A DNA stretch of 23,199 bases from DATKEG01 sp035544515 (GCA_035544515.1 DATKEG010000132.1:1-23199), one strand, 5' to 3'; shown: positions 8,818 through 18,620, counted from the first letter of the stretch. A program made the numbers and translations. The notes: a model not told the origin generated them from the sequence alone.

Positions 8818-8904
8818 ATGAATGACACCGCCAGCCGGAGCGCCGCCATCCAGGAGATCGACCGGAACCTTCAGATCATCGCTTGCGCGGGTTCGGGAAA
8901 GACC
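8818..8904 (+). pseudogene. 5' fragment of a UvrD/Rep-like helicase, cut at Walker A
   Basis: From ATG 8818 the frame encodes 29 residues ending IDRNLQIIACAGSGKT. This is the Q-motif plus Walker A start typical of UvrD/Rep-like ATP-dependent helicases, at the normal distance from the N-terminus. Resemblance stops immediately after GSGKT, and the following codons instead make sense in another frame as an antitoxin tail. No Walker B or later motif occurs downstream, so the gene is a stub. It is not a copy of the addA start at 4521, whose wording differs. Confidence 0.65.
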
Positions 8905-9023
8905 CATCGGAGAAAGAGTGGGAAAGTCGTCTCGGGGCGTCGCCAGCAGTCCTCGAGCGCTTGGCCGATGAAGCCCTCGAAGAGCATCGCGCGGGACGGA
9001 CTCGTCCGTTCGATCCCGAGTAG
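8904..9023 (+). pseudogene. 3' fragment of an antitoxin-like gene
   Basis: In frame from 8904, thirty-nine codons read PSEKEWESRL...LERLADEALEEHRAG and end in PFDPE with TAG at 9021. A 'LADEAL.E.RAG.T.P.DP' tail is what I recall of short antitoxins encoded just upstream of RelE/HigB-like toxins. The toxin-like frame indeed begins three bases after the stop. No start codon belonging to this frame and no N-terminal DNA-binding domain remain; the fragment abuts the helicase Walker A. Family assignment is from pattern memory. Confidence 0.5.
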
Positions 9024-9025
9024 TA

Positions 9026-9106
9026 GTGAGATCCAGGACCACCGAGCGGTTCCGGACGGCCTTCCAACAACTTCCAGACGCGATTCAACTCCGCGCGCGC
9101 CAGGCG
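9026..9106 (+). pseudogene. 5' fragment of a RelE/HigB-like toxin
   Basis: GTG at 9026, three bases after the antitoxin-like stop, starts MRSRTTERFRTAFQQLP followed by DAIQLRARQA. This is the characteristic opening of RelE/ParE/HigB-type mRNA-interferase folds ('F...f..LP..iq..A'). A full toxin needs about 80-110 residues with a beta-sheet bearing basic catalytic residues. Here resemblance ends after 27 residues and the same frame passes into an unrelated S24-like segment. The pairing with the preceding fragment is good evidence that a toxin-antitoxin module once stood here. Confidence 0.55.
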
Positions 9107-9306
9107 GCAGATCCCGACACGGGTGGTGCGTTCACCGTCAAGCGGTATCGATCGGAGAAGGTCGCGGACGGGGACGGATCCTGGAAGCACGCCCGGATCA
9201 CCCTCGAGCCCCTTAACCGCCCGAGCTACGAGCCCATCGTGCTTCCGGCTCAGCCGGAAGGCGGCGTGGAAACATCGCCGAGTTCCTCGGCGTCCTCAAG
9301 GGCTGA
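9107..9306 (+). pseudogene. 3' fragment of a LexA/S24-like peptidase, frameshifted
   Basis: The frame reads ADPDTGGAFTVKRYRSEK, then HARITLEPLN and YEPIVL. This matches the C-terminal half of LexA/S24-family self-cleaving domains, whose catalytic lysine sits in TVKR and whose next strand is 'L.P.N..y.pIv'. Near 9271-9273 one base appears to be missing. In the shifted frame IAEFLGVLKG follows and ends at a natural TGA (9304-9306), as in the family. The nucleophile-serine half is absent. It is a truncated and frameshifted remnant and cannot make an active protease. Confidence 0.55.
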
Positions 9307-9342
9307 TCGGGCGGAACGGTCTCCAAGCGCTACGGAACCCGC

Positions 9343-10095
9343 CTACTTCTTCAGGTGCCGCGCGAAGAACGCCACCGTGCGCGACCAGGCGTCCTTGGCC
9401 GCGGCCTCGCGGTAGCCCTTCCAGGGGTTGTTGACGTTCGCGAACGCGTGGCCGGCGCCCTCGTAGACCTTGACGTCCACCGTCTTGCCGGCGGCCTTCA
9501 TCGTGGCCTCGAACGCCCGGACCTGTTCCGGTGAGGGCCCCTTGTCCTCGCCGCCGAAGTTGCCGAGCACCGGCGCCCTGATGCGCGCGACGGCGGCCGC
9601 GTCCGTGGGGGGCGCGCCGTAGTACGCGACCACGGCCCCGAGCCCGGGCTCCTGCGTGGCCAGCTCCATGGCGTAGCGTCCGCCCATGCACCAACCGATC
9701 ACGCCGATGCGGTCCTTGCGCACCTCGGGCCGCGCCTGCAGGAAGGCGTAGGCGGCCGTGAGGTCGCGCAGCGCGCGGTCGGGCGGCGTGCCCATCATGA
9801 GCTGGTGGGCCTCTTCCGGGCTGCTCGTGGCCTTGCCGCGGTAGAGGTCGACGGCCAGGGCCGCGTAACCCTCGCGGGCCAGCGCCCGCGCCTGGTCCTT
9901 GATCCACTCGTCGAGGCCCCACCACTCGTGGATCACCACCACCGCGGGGAACGGGCCGTCCTTTTCCGGCGTGAAGAGCAGGCCCGAGACCGTCTCGTCG
10001 CCGCTCTGGAAGCCGACCTTCTGCTCGGCCGCGCCGGCCGGCGCGGCCAGCGCGGCCACGGCCAGGGCGATCCACCCGGCACGCATCGTCCTCAT
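9343..10095 (-). CDS. exported dienelactone hydrolase family protein
   Basis: Predicted 250-residue alpha/beta-hydrolase of the dienelactone hydrolase family. The first 23 residues form a Sec signal peptide (basic start, hydrophobic core, AGA before Ala-Glu), so it probably acts in the periplasm or outside. The family triad is present: C136 in GWCMGGR, D184 in GGEDKG and H216 in GAGHAF, with E57 in the HEWWG loop. The substrate cannot be read from the sequence; most exported members are uncharacterised and chloroaromatic degradation should not be assumed. A strong Shine-Dalgarno AGGAGGT five bases ahead of the ATG at 10095 fixes the start. This gene has a conventional leader, unlike several neighbours. 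The gene is divergent from the next one, and palindromes in the shared intergenic region may be operators. Confidence 0.9.
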   Translation of the reverse strand: MRTMRAGWIALAVAALAAPAGAAEQKVGFQSGDETVSGLLFTPEKDGPFPAVVVIHEWWGLDEWIKDQARALAREGYAALAVDLYRGKATSSPEEAHQLMMGTPPDRALRDLTAAYAFLQARPEVRKDRIGVIGWCMGGRYAMELATQEPGLGAVVAYYGAPPTDAAAVARIRAPVLGNFGGEDKGPSPEQVRAFEATMKAAGKTVDVKVYEGAGHAFANVNNPWKGYREAAAKDAWSRTVAFFARHLKK

Positions 10096-10116
10096 CGCGA
10101 CCTCCTGTGATGTCCG

Positions 10117-10155
10117 CTGGTGACACCAGTCTCCCCTCGCGGCGGGGGGCCGTCA
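10117..10155 (-). promoter_or_regulatory. putative promoter and palindromic operator of the hydrolase gene
   Basis: On the minus strand TTGACG (10155-10150) is a good -35, and a weak -10 (GACTGG) follows after 18 bases at 10131-10126. A perfect 13-base palindrome, CTGGTGACACCAG (10117-10129), overlaps this -10. A second, GGCCGT-CA-ACGGCC (10147-10160), covers the -35. The layout suits repression by a dimeric regulator; none is encoded nearby. Confidence 0.4.
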
Positions 10156-10185
10156 ACGGCCGGAGCCCGGTTCGCCGTGTTCGCC

Positions 10186-10221
10186 GTTGACCGCCCGCGG
10201 CGGCCGAGGTAGCGTCGGCCG
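10186..10221 (+). promoter_or_regulatory. leaderless-type promoter of the membrane-protein gene
   Basis: TTGACC (10186-10191), an 18-base spacer and TAGCGT (10210-10215) are followed after only six bases by the ATG at 10222. A transcript from this promoter should begin at the A of the start codon. It is the best-formed promoter in the window and shows the pattern seen more weakly before other genes. Confidence 0.6.
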
Positions 10222-10704
10222 ATGGGACTCACGCGGCGGTCAGCGCTCGGCTTCCTGTGCGGCGCCGTTTCGGTGCTCGTCTTCCACCAGGGCGCGCTGG
10301 CCCTGCTGCGCGCGGCCGGCCTGACGGCGCGCGCCCCCTTCTCGATGCAGCCGACCTCTCCGCTCGGCGTGCCGCTCGTGCTCTCTCTCGCGTTCTGGGG
10401 GGGACTCTGGGGCATCGTGCTCGTGACCACCGACCGGCGCCTGCCGCGCCGCGGCTCGTCGGTCCTGGCCGGCGCGCTCTTCGGCGCGCTGGCGCCCACG
10501 CTCGTGGCCTGGTTCGTGGTGGCACCGCTCAAGGACCAGCCGCTCGCCGCCGGCGGCGATCCTCCGGCCATGCTGACGGGCGTGCTGGTCAACGCGGCCT
10601 GGGGCGCCGGAACGGCGCTGCTCCTGCTCCTGGCCCACCGTCTCCTGGACGGAGCGGACGGGCACGCGGTCTCGTCCCGGCCGTCGACCGGGGACGGCCC
10701 CTAG
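10222..10704 (+). CDS. small integral membrane protein of unknown function
   Basis: Predicted 160-residue protein with four hydrophobic segments (about 8-33, 48-69, 80-101, 116-138) and a short hydrophilic tail. Distinct strings are VFHQGALALL in the first helix and LAFWGGLWGIVL in the second. I associate these with an uncharacterised membrane family found in proteobacteria but cannot name a domain. There is no signal peptide cleavage site and no catalytic motif. The ATG is fixed by the promoter six bases upstream; there is no Shine-Dalgarno. It is divergent from the hydrolase gene and convergent with the PilZ-like gene, with 20 bases between them, so it is probably transcribed alone. Confidence 0.75.
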   Translation: MGLTRRSALGFLCGAVSVLVFHQGALALLRAAGLTARAPFSMQPTSPLGVPLVLSLAFWGGLWGIVLVTTDRRLPRRGSSVLAGALFGALAPTLVAWFVVAPLKDQPLAAGGDPPAMLTGVLVNAAWGAGTALLLLLAHRLLDGADGHAVSSRPSTGDGP

Positions 10705-10724
10705 CCGAGCGCTTGTCCGCCAGG

Positions 10725-11387
10725 CTAGTTCGCGACGGGTTCGGCCTGGCCGGACAGGATCCGCTCCGGCGTCTGCGCGTCCAGGAACATGACGCTCGCG
10801 CGCGCGACGCCGTCCCGGCCGAGCGTGAGGTTGCGCACCTCGGCCCGCGTGCGGAAAGGGCCGCCCGCCTCGGCCACCCACACCACGTCGCCACGGGCCA
10901 GGCTCAGCGAGGTCTTGACGCGCGCGCCGCCCGGGCCGAGGTTGTCGGCCACGGTCGCCTCTCCGCGCCGGGAGTCGAGCTCTCCGTCGGCCGCGATGCA
11001 GCGCACCATGAGCAGGAAGGCGCCGTCGCGGCGCGCCCCGCGGCGCCGCTCCACGCGCGCGGGCGCGGCGGCGCGCGAAGGCGCTTCGTTGGGCAGGAAG
11101 CGGAGGCCGGTGCGGCCGTCCGGTTGCCGCGACCTCACCACGGCATACACGCGGTACGCCGGGGAGGACGGATCGAAGGCGCGGAAGCGCCGCGGCAGCG
11201 GCATCTGGAGCTGCACGACCTGCCCCACGCGCACCGGATGCCGCAGATCGACGGCCGCGCCGCCCATCGAGGCGTCGGCGCTCGTGGCCATCTCGGCCCA
11301 GGGCGACCCGTCGGGGTCGTATCCCTGCGCCCTCACCGGCAGGAGCAGGCTCATCCGGGTGTGCTGGCGGCGGTCGTCGCCGTCCAC
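10725..11387 (-). CDS. tandem PilZ-like domain protein
   Basis: Predicted 220-residue cytoplasmic protein with two PilZ-like halves. The first (1-100) begins RRQHTR, giving the R7-x3-R11 pair used to bind cyclic di-GMP, and continues with D38-x-S40-x2-G43, the second PilZ motif. The second half (111-210) starts ERRRGARR (R115-x3-R119) and has N149-x-G151-x2-G154, where Gly replaces the usual Ser, so it may be degenerate. This architecture suggests a c-di-GMP sensor, but no output domain or partner is encoded nearby. The start is GTG at 11387; the next Met would remove the RxxxR motif. No Shine-Dalgarno is evident; TATCGT lies 15 bases upstream. It is divergent from the ccm operon, 83 bases away. 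Confidence 0.72.
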   Translation of the reverse strand: MDGDDRRQHTRMSLLLPVRAQGYDPDGSPWAEMATSADASMGGAAVDLRHPVRVGQVVQLQMPLPRRFRAFDPSSPAYRVYAVVRSRQPDGRTGLRFLPNEAPSRAAAPARVERRRGARRDGAFLLMVRCIAADGELDSRRGEATVADNLGPGGARVKTSLSLARGDVVWVAEAGGPFRTRAEVRNLTLGRDGVARASVMFLDAQTPERILSGQAEPVAN

Positions 11388-11429
11388 GGGATCTGGGCGC
11401 GAACGATAACACAGGCGCGCGCCGCGCCG

Positions 11430-11459
11430 TTGCGCCCTCGCGTGCGGGCGGGATAGGCT
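11430..11459 (+). promoter_or_regulatory. putative promoter of the ccm operon
   Basis: TTGCGC (11430-11435), an 18-base spacer and TAGGCT (11454-11459) precede the ccmA ATG by 11 bases with no Shine-Dalgarno. Since every later junction in the operon is an overlap, this is the only obvious promoter site for the whole ccm-VKOR unit. Confidence 0.42.
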
Positions 11460-11470
11460 CCGCGATCGTC

Positions 11471-12205
11471 ATGTCCACTGCGCCGGCGCGGCCCACGGTA
11501 TTCGCCGTCGAGGCCGCCCTTCTGTGCCGCCGCTACGGGCGCCGCTGGGCGCTCGTGGACGTGGACCTGCGCCTCCCCCGCGGCGCCGCGCTCATGGTGG
11601 CGGGCCGCAACGGGTCGGGGAAGTCCACCCTCCTGCGCGTGCTCGCCGGCGCCATCTCCCCCACGCGCGGATCGGCCCGGGTCGCCGGGTTCGACCTCGT
11701 GGCGGACCTCGACGAGGTCCGGCGCCGCACCGCGCTCCTCGGCCACGCTTCGTACTCCTACGACGCGCTGAGCGCGCTGGAGAACCTGCGCATCGCCGCG
11801 CGCTTCCTGGGCCGCGCGCACGGCCGGGAGCCGCTGCGTGCGCTGCTCGACGAGGTAGGGCTCGCGGAGCGGGCCGACGACGCCGTGGAGACGTTCTCGG
11901 CGGGCATGCGCCGGCGCTTCGCGCTCGCGCGCGTGCTGATACAGGATGCGGACGTCGTGCTGCTCGACGAGCCCTACGGCCAGCTCGATCCGCCCGGGTT
12001 CTCACTCGTGGACCGGCTGTTCGGCCGGCTGCGCGAGCGCGGCCGGACCGTGCTCATGGCCACCCACCTGCTCGAGCGCGGCGCCGACCTTTGCGACGAG
12101 GGCCTGGTCCTCGAGGCGGGTCGCGTGGCCTGGACGGGCCCGGCCGCCGACCTGCCCGGCCCGGGCGTCGCCGCCGCCGGCCTGTCCGAGGGGGCCACGG
12201 CGTGA
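11471..12205 (+). CDS. ccmA: heme exporter ATP-binding protein CcmA
   Basis: Predicted 244-residue ABC ATPase of System I cytochrome c maturation. With CcmB and CcmC it powers release of heme-loaded CcmE in the periplasm. Visible motifs are Walker A GRNGSGKS (45-52), a signature-like FSAGMRRR (142-149) in which the usual SGGQ is SAGM, as is common in CcmA, Walker B VVLLDEP (162-168) and a later TH switch (MATHLLE). The length is near the family norm (about 205-240). The ATG at 11471 is the first start in frame after the promoter. The stop overlaps the GTG of ccmB by four bases. Context with eight further ccm genes makes the assignment secure. Confidence 0.95.
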   Translation: MSTAPARPTVFAVEAALLCRRYGRRWALVDVDLRLPRGAALMVAGRNGSGKSTLLRVLAGAISPTRGSARVAGFDLVADLDEVRRRTALLGHASYSYDALSALENLRIAARFLGRAHGREPLRALLDEVGLAERADDAVETFSAGMRRRFALARVLIQDADVVLLDEPYGQLDPPGFSLVDRLFGRLRERGRTVLMATHLLERGADLCDEGLVLEAGRVAWTGPAADLPGPGVAAAGLSEGATA

Positions 12206-12864
12206 GCCTCGCCGCCGCGCTCCGGAAGGAAGGCCTGGTGCAATGGAGGACGCGCGCGCGCTTCCTGGCCGTGCTGGCCTTCGGCGCGGTGACGCTGCTG
12301 CTCTTCAGCTTCGCGGCGGGGCCCGACGCCGCCACGCTCCGCCGCCACGCGCCGGGGTTCCTGTGGCTCGCGTTGATGCTCTCGTCGACGCTGGCCCTGG
12401 CCGAGAGCTTCCAGGCCGAGTTCGAGCAGCGCGCGCTGGAAGGGCTCCTGCTGCTGCCCGCCTCCGCGCGCTCCCTGTTCTACGGCAAGGCGCTCGTGAA
12501 CGCGGCCCAGCTCGCGCTCCTGGGCACGGCGCTGGTCCCCCTGACGGTGGTGCTGTACGATGTCTCCTTGCCTCGGCCGGGCGCGCTCGTGGGCGTGATC
12601 GTACTCGGCGCGGCCGGGCTCTCCGCCCCGGGGACGCTGTACGCGGCCATGTCCTCCCAGGCCCGAGCACGCCAGATGCTGCTGCCCCTGCTCCTCTTCC
12701 CGCTGGTGGTGCCCGTCCTCCTCTCCGCGGTGAAGGGGACCGCCCTCCTGCTGGCGGGCGATCCCATGGGCCAGCTCCCGTCGTGGCTGCTCCTCCTGGC
12801 CGCGTTCGACGCCATCTACTGGTCCCTGTGCGGCCTGCTCTTCGACCGGGTGGTGGAGGAATGA
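12202..12864 (+). CDS. ccmB: heme exporter permease CcmB
   Basis: Predicted 220-residue integral membrane protein, the length expected for CcmB. It forms the membrane part of the CcmAB(CD) transporter that frees holo-CcmE. The cytoplasmic start (LRKEGLVQWRTR) is followed by about six hydrophobic helices. The AESFQAEFEQRALEGLLLLP stretch after the second helix is the typical CcmB loop. It starts with GTG inside the ccmA stop (GTGA) and ends overlapping the ATG of ccmC (ATGA), so it is probably translated by re-initiation. Identification rests on that loop, size and position. Confidence 0.93.
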   Translation: MSLAAALRKEGLVQWRTRARFLAVLAFGAVTLLLFSFAAGPDAATLRRHAPGFLWLALMLSSTLALAESFQAEFEQRALEGLLLLPASARSLFYGKALVNAAQLALLGTALVPLTVVLYDVSLPRPGALVGVIVLGAAGLSAPGTLYAAMSSQARARQMLLPLLLFPLVVPVLLSAVKGTALLLAGDPMGQLPSWLLLLAAFDAIYWSLCGLLFDRVVEE

Positions 12865-13595
12865 CGGAAAGCGCGGCCCTGCCGCCGCCGCGCGGGCCGC
12901 TGCCCTGGGTGGCGGGCGGGCTCGGCCTGGCCCTGCTCGCCGCCGGCTCCTGGATCGGCCTGTTCGAAGCGCCCGCCGAGCAGCACATGGGCGACGTGCA
13001 GCGGATCATGTACGTCCACGTGCCCACGGCCTGGAACGCCATGCTCGCCTTCACCTTCGCCTTCGCCTGCGCCCTCCTCGTGCTCTGGCGCGGCGACTGG
13101 AGATGGGACTGCCGGCTGGAGGCGGCTATCGAGGTCGGCGTGGTGCTCTCCGCGCTGCTCTGCATCCAGGGCGCCATCTGGGCGCGGCCGACCTGGGGCG
13201 TATGGTGGGACTGGGACCCGCGGCTCACCACCACGGCCGTGATGCTCTTCGCCTTCATCGGCATCCTGGCCCTGCGCCGCTTCGTGGACGATCCCTCGCG
13301 CCGCGCCGCCTGGTCGGCGGTGGCCACGGTGATCGCCTACGCGGACGTGCCGCTCGTCTACTTCTCCGTGCGCTGGTGGAACTCGCTGCACCAGATGCAG
13401 TCGACGCCGGAGACCGTGTCGTCCCCCTTCCACCTGCCCCTGCGGATGAACGCCTTCGGCGTGCTGCTCCTGACGTGCGCGTTCATCTCGCTGCGCGCCC
13501 GCGTGGCGCAGCTGCGGCTTCGTGAGGAGCTCTCTCCGCCGCCGCCGGCCTGGGCCGCGCCCGCGCGCGCGCCGGCCACGGGGGGAGCGCGTTGA
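12861..13595 (+). CDS. ccmC: heme-handling protein CcmC (CcsA/WWD family)
   Basis: Predicted 244-residue membrane protein that presents heme to CcmE. The tryptophan-rich WWD motif is WGVWWDWDPR (112-121), flanked by the two heme-ligand histidines expected in periplasmic loops, H53 in YVHVPTAWN and H177 in WWNSLHQMQS. About six hydrophobic helices can be counted. The C-terminal 30 residues are Pro/Ala-rich and probably disordered. It starts with ATG overlapping the ccmB stop. Its stop overlaps the TTG that I assign to ccmD. Confidence 0.95.
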   Translation: MTESAALPPPRGPLPWVAGGLGLALLAAGSWIGLFEAPAEQHMGDVQRIMYVHVPTAWNAMLAFTFAFACALLVLWRGDWRWDCRLEAAIEVGVVLSALLCIQGAIWARPTWGVWWDWDPRLTTTAVMLFAFIGILALRRFVDDPSRRAAWSAVATVIAYADVPLVYFSVRWWNSLHQMQSTPETVSSPFHLPLRMNAFGVLLLTCAFISLRARVAQLRLREELSPPPPAWAAPARAPATGGAR

Positions 13596-13762
13596 ACGCC
13601 CCCTCCGGCGTGATCGAGGGCGGGTGGGAGTACGTCTGGGCGGCCTACGCGGTCACCGCGGTTATACTTCTGGGCTACGCGGCCAGCCTGATCGCGCGCT
13701 ATAGCGCCGAGCGCAGGAAGGCCGCGCGGGGGGAAAAAGGGGCGATCGAGGTGCTTTCGTGA
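13592..13762 (+). CDS. ccmD: small heme-export accessory protein CcmD
   Basis: Predicted 56-residue single-pass protein, short enough to be missed. It begins at a TTG overlapping the ccmC stop (TTGA). It reads WEYVWAAYAVTAVILLGYA, a transmembrane helix (about 13-33), followed by a basic cytoplasmic segment (RYSAERRKAARG). This 'W.YVW.AY...' helix and basic tail is the usual CcmD look. Its position between ccmC and ccmE is canonical. In the family CcmD helps release holo-CcmE from CcmABC. The stop overlaps the GTG of ccmE. TTG is the only start close to the Trp-rich stretch. Confidence 0.85.
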   Translation: MNAPSGVIEGGWEYVWAAYAVTAVILLGYAASLIARYSAERRKAARGEKGAIEVLS

Positions 13763-14237
13763 GCGAGGTCAAGCGCGGACGGCGGCATCGCTGGTTCGCG
13801 ATCGGCGCCCTGGGCGTGGCGGCGGTCGCGTTCGGCGTGATCACGATCGGGGGCATCGGGCAGAACCTCGTCTACTACTGGGGTCCTAGCGAGCTGCACG
13901 CCGCCGGGGACAAGGCCGTGGGCGCGACCATCCGGCTGGGAGGACAGGTGGCGCCGGGCTCGGTCCACTACAAGGAAGGCTCCACCCTGGAGTTCGACGT
14001 GAGCGACGGCCGCTCCACGGTGAAGGTCCGGAGCACGGGCGTGCCCCCGCAGATGTTCCGCGAAGGCATCGGCGTGGTGGTCGAGGGCACCATGACCGCG
14101 GCCGGCCGGTTCGAATGCGAGCGCCTCATGGTCTCCCACGGCAACGAGTACCGCGCGCCCGGCGCGGGCGAGGAGCCGGACACGCGCAAGCTCATGGAGA
14201 CCACGGAAGGCCTCGCTCCAGAGGGCTCCACTCGGCC

Positions 14238-14241
<4 letters not shown>
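13759..14241 (+). CDS. ccmE: periplasmic heme chaperone CcmE
   Basis: Predicted 160-residue membrane-anchored heme chaperone. A basic start (KRGRRHRW) and one hydrophobic anchor (about 12-32) are followed by a periplasmic beta-barrel: VYYWGPSEL, GGQVAPGSV and FEGTM-like strands (here VVVEGTM). The covalent heme site is H127 in SHGNEY, with Y131 completing the H-x3-Y motif. This is the canonical His type, not the Cys variant. The C-terminal tail is flexible. It starts with GTG overlapping the ccmD stop and ends overlapping the GTG of ccmF. Confidence 0.95.
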
Positions 14242-16755
<2,514 letters not shown>

Positions 16756-16759
<4 letters not shown>

Positions 16760-17340
16760 CGCGCGCGCTGCGGGCGGCTCTCGCCGCGCTGCTGCTCGCG
16801 GGTGCGCTCGGCGCGGCCGCGCAGGAACCCGGCACCGCCGACCCGCGCGCGGTGGTCGGGGTGCCGAGCGGGCCGCCCCTGTCCGGGCCGGCGCTCGAGG
16901 CGGAGACGGAGGCGGTCTCCTCCGTGCTGCGCTGCCCGGTCTGCCAGGGTCTCTCCGTCGGGGACTCGCCCACCGACCTCGCGCGGAACATGAAGCGGCA
17001 GGTGCGCGACCTGCTCGCCGCCGGGTACGACCGTGAGCAGGTCCTCCGCTACTTCGAGGCCTCCTACGGCGAGTTCGTACGGCTCCAGCCGCCGCTGCGC
17101 GGGGTGAACTGGTTCGTCTGGGCGGCCCCGGTCGCCGGGCTGCTCGCGGGCGGGTTCATCGTCGCGCGGGCGCTGCGCCGCCACTCCGCTCCGCCCGAGA
17201 GGGCGGCGCCCCCCGCAGAGGCCGCGCCGGCGGGTGAAGACGACGGCGAGCTCGCGCCGTATCTCTTGCGCGTGCGCGAGCGGGCGTACGAATGGCCGGG
17301 CGGACGCCCGCCACGGCCGCCCGACGGGGGCAAGGCCTGA
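16756..17340 (+). CDS. ccmH: cytochrome c maturation protein CcmH
   Basis: Predicted 194-residue CcmH/CycL/NrfF-type protein. A signal peptide (1-22) is followed by the conserved LRCPVCQG with redox cysteines C60 and C63, then DSPTDLARNMKRQVRDLL and YGEFV. A transmembrane helix (about 118-137) leads into a cytoplasmic tail. The tail (about 55 residues, Pro/Ala-rich) is longer than in compact CcmH proteins. CcmH holds the apocytochrome cysteines by mixed disulfide for CcmF. The GTG overlaps the ccmG stop, and the stop overlaps the next start (TGATG). Confidence 0.93.
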
Positions 17341-18620
17341 TGCCCGAAACCGTCGATTGGGTGCCCGGGCTCCTCGTGCTGGCCGCCGGCCTGCTCGGCG
17401 GCTACGTCCTCGTGCGACGCCTGACGTCCACCGCCGGGGCGGCATCCGATCCCAGCCCGGCACCACCGGCGCTTCGCGACCTCGAGGCCCGCCGCGACGC
17501 GCTGGTGGACCAGCTCCGCGAGCTCGACGACGCCGCCAGCGCCCGGGGCGAGCGTGCGCGGCTCGAGCGCGAGGCGGCCCTCGTGCTGCGCGACCTCGAC
17601 CGTCTGGCGCCGGCGGGCGCTCCCGCAACCGTGGCGGCCGAGGCCCCGCGCCGGGCCGCGTTCAAGGGCTTCCTCTGGGGCACCGGCTCCGCGGCCGCCG
17701 TCGCCCTGCTGGTGTTCCTCGTCTCCCGGTCGGCGACCGAGCGCGACGAGGGCGGCAGCCTTACCGGCGAGGTTCCCGGCGGCGCGGGCGCCCCGAGCGC
17801 GGACGACGAGATGTCCCTTCTGCAGGCCGCGGTCGAGCGCAACCCCGACGACCTCGAGGCGCGCCTGACGCTGGCGCGCGCCGCCCTCACGCGCCAGGAC
17901 ATGATGGTCGTGTACGACCAGACGCGCGCCGTGCTCGAGAAGCGGCCCGGCGATCCGCGCGCGCTGAGCTACCAGGCGCTGGTGCGGCTGGCCATGGGAC
18001 AGGCGGACATGGCGGAGAAGATGCTGCGCGAGGCCCTGCAGTCCGAGCCCGACCTGCTCGAGGGCTACATCCACCTGAGCCTCGTCCACCTCCGCCAGGG
18101 ACGGGTCGACGAAGCAGAGTCCGACATCGAGGAGGCCGCGCGGCGCAGCCCGGAGCACGCCCCGCGGCTGCGCGCGATCTGGGCGGAGATGCGCTCACAG
18201 GCGGAGCCCGCGCCGGAAGCGGCGACGCCCGCCGGCGAGGACCCGCACGCGGACCTGCCCGAGCCGGGCGCGCGCCCGGCCGGCGCGCCCGGCGCCGTCC
18301 GCGGCACGGTGGAGCTGGCCTCCGGCCTGCAGCCCGCGCCGGGAGCGATCGTGTTCGTCTCGGTGCGGCCGGCGGGTACGGCCGAGGGGCCGCCGCTCGC
18401 CGCCAAGCGCCTCTCGGCCGCCTCCTTCCCGCTCGCCTTCGAGGTCGGCCCCGGCGACTCGATGATGGGCCAGACGCTCCCGGACCGCGTGCGGGTGGAC
18501 GTGCGGGTGGACGGCGACGGCGACCCGATGACGCGCGATCCCGGCGATCCGTCCGCCTCGGCCGACGACGTGCGCCTCGGCGCCGCCCCTCTGCGGCTCG
18601 TCCTGAGAAAGGGTCCATGA
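17340..18620 (+). CDS. ccmI: apocytochrome chaperone CcmI (CycH-like), TPR protein
   Basis: Predicted 426-residue protein with the CcmI layout. An N-terminal helix (8-26), a cytoplasmic coiled-coil-like loop rich in Arg/Glu (45-90) and a second helix (109-129) are followed by periplasmic TPR-like repeats (about 155-285, with ERNPDDLEARLTLARAAL and GDPRALSYQALVRLAMGQ). The C-terminal domain (319-424) carries VFVSVRPAG, PLAAKRLS and the MMGQTLPDRVRV stretch, as in CycH C-terminal domains. TPRs bind the C-terminal helix of apocytochromes and bring them to CcmF/CcmH. It is joined to ccmH by TGATG and to the next gene by ATGA. All motifs are by eye; domain borders are approximate. Confidence 0.88.
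   Translation: MPETVDWVPGLLVLAAGLLGGYVLVRRLTSTAGAASDPSPAPPALRDLEARRDALVDQLRELDDAASARGERARLEREAALVLRDLDRLAPAGAPATVAAEAPRRAAFKGFLWGTGSAAAVALLVFLVSRSATERDEGGSLTGEVPGGAGAPSADDEMSLLQAAVERNPDDLEARLTLARAALTRQDMMVVYDQTRAVLEKRPGDPRALSYQALVRLAMGQADMAEKMLREALQSEPDLLEGYIHLSLVHLRQGRVDEAESDIEEAARRSPEHAPRLRAIWAEMRSQAEPAPEAATPAGEDPHADLPEPGARPAGAPGAVRGTVELASGLQPAPGAIVFVSVRPAGTAEGPPLAAKRLSAASFPLAFEVGPGDSMMGQTLPDRVRVDVRVDGDGDPMTRDPGDPSASADDVRLGAAPLRLVLRKGP

Larger units (their letters stand above)
8744..9342. other. 599-base region without an intact gene, made of gene fragments
   Basis: Between the Fe-S nuclease and the dienelactone hydrolase no complete gene can be drawn. Local composition is less GC-rich than the flanks. 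The region reads as a possible promoter followed by four abutting, differently framed fragments (helicase, antitoxin, toxin, S24 peptidase), each listed separately. It looks like a mosaic left by repeated deletion in an accessory island. Confidence 0.7.

Noticed and set aside
7462..9216. 584-codon plus-strand open frame spanning the addA end, the nuclease and the scar region
   Set aside because: Most of it is out of frame with genes bearing clear motifs. Only two short stretches within it (RVHLVRHG and the helicase start) look meaningful, and these are reported separately.
8818..9306. Intact insertion sequence or transposase in the scar region
   Set aside because: I found no transposase-like frame, terminal inverted repeats or flanking target duplications; the pieces resemble helicase, toxin-antitoxin and S24 genes instead.
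9026..9415. 129-codon frame as one intact gene
   Set aside because: It begins like a RelE toxin, continues like an S24 peptidase, then loses the family frame near 9272 and runs into the oppositely oriented hydrolase gene; it is better read as fragments.
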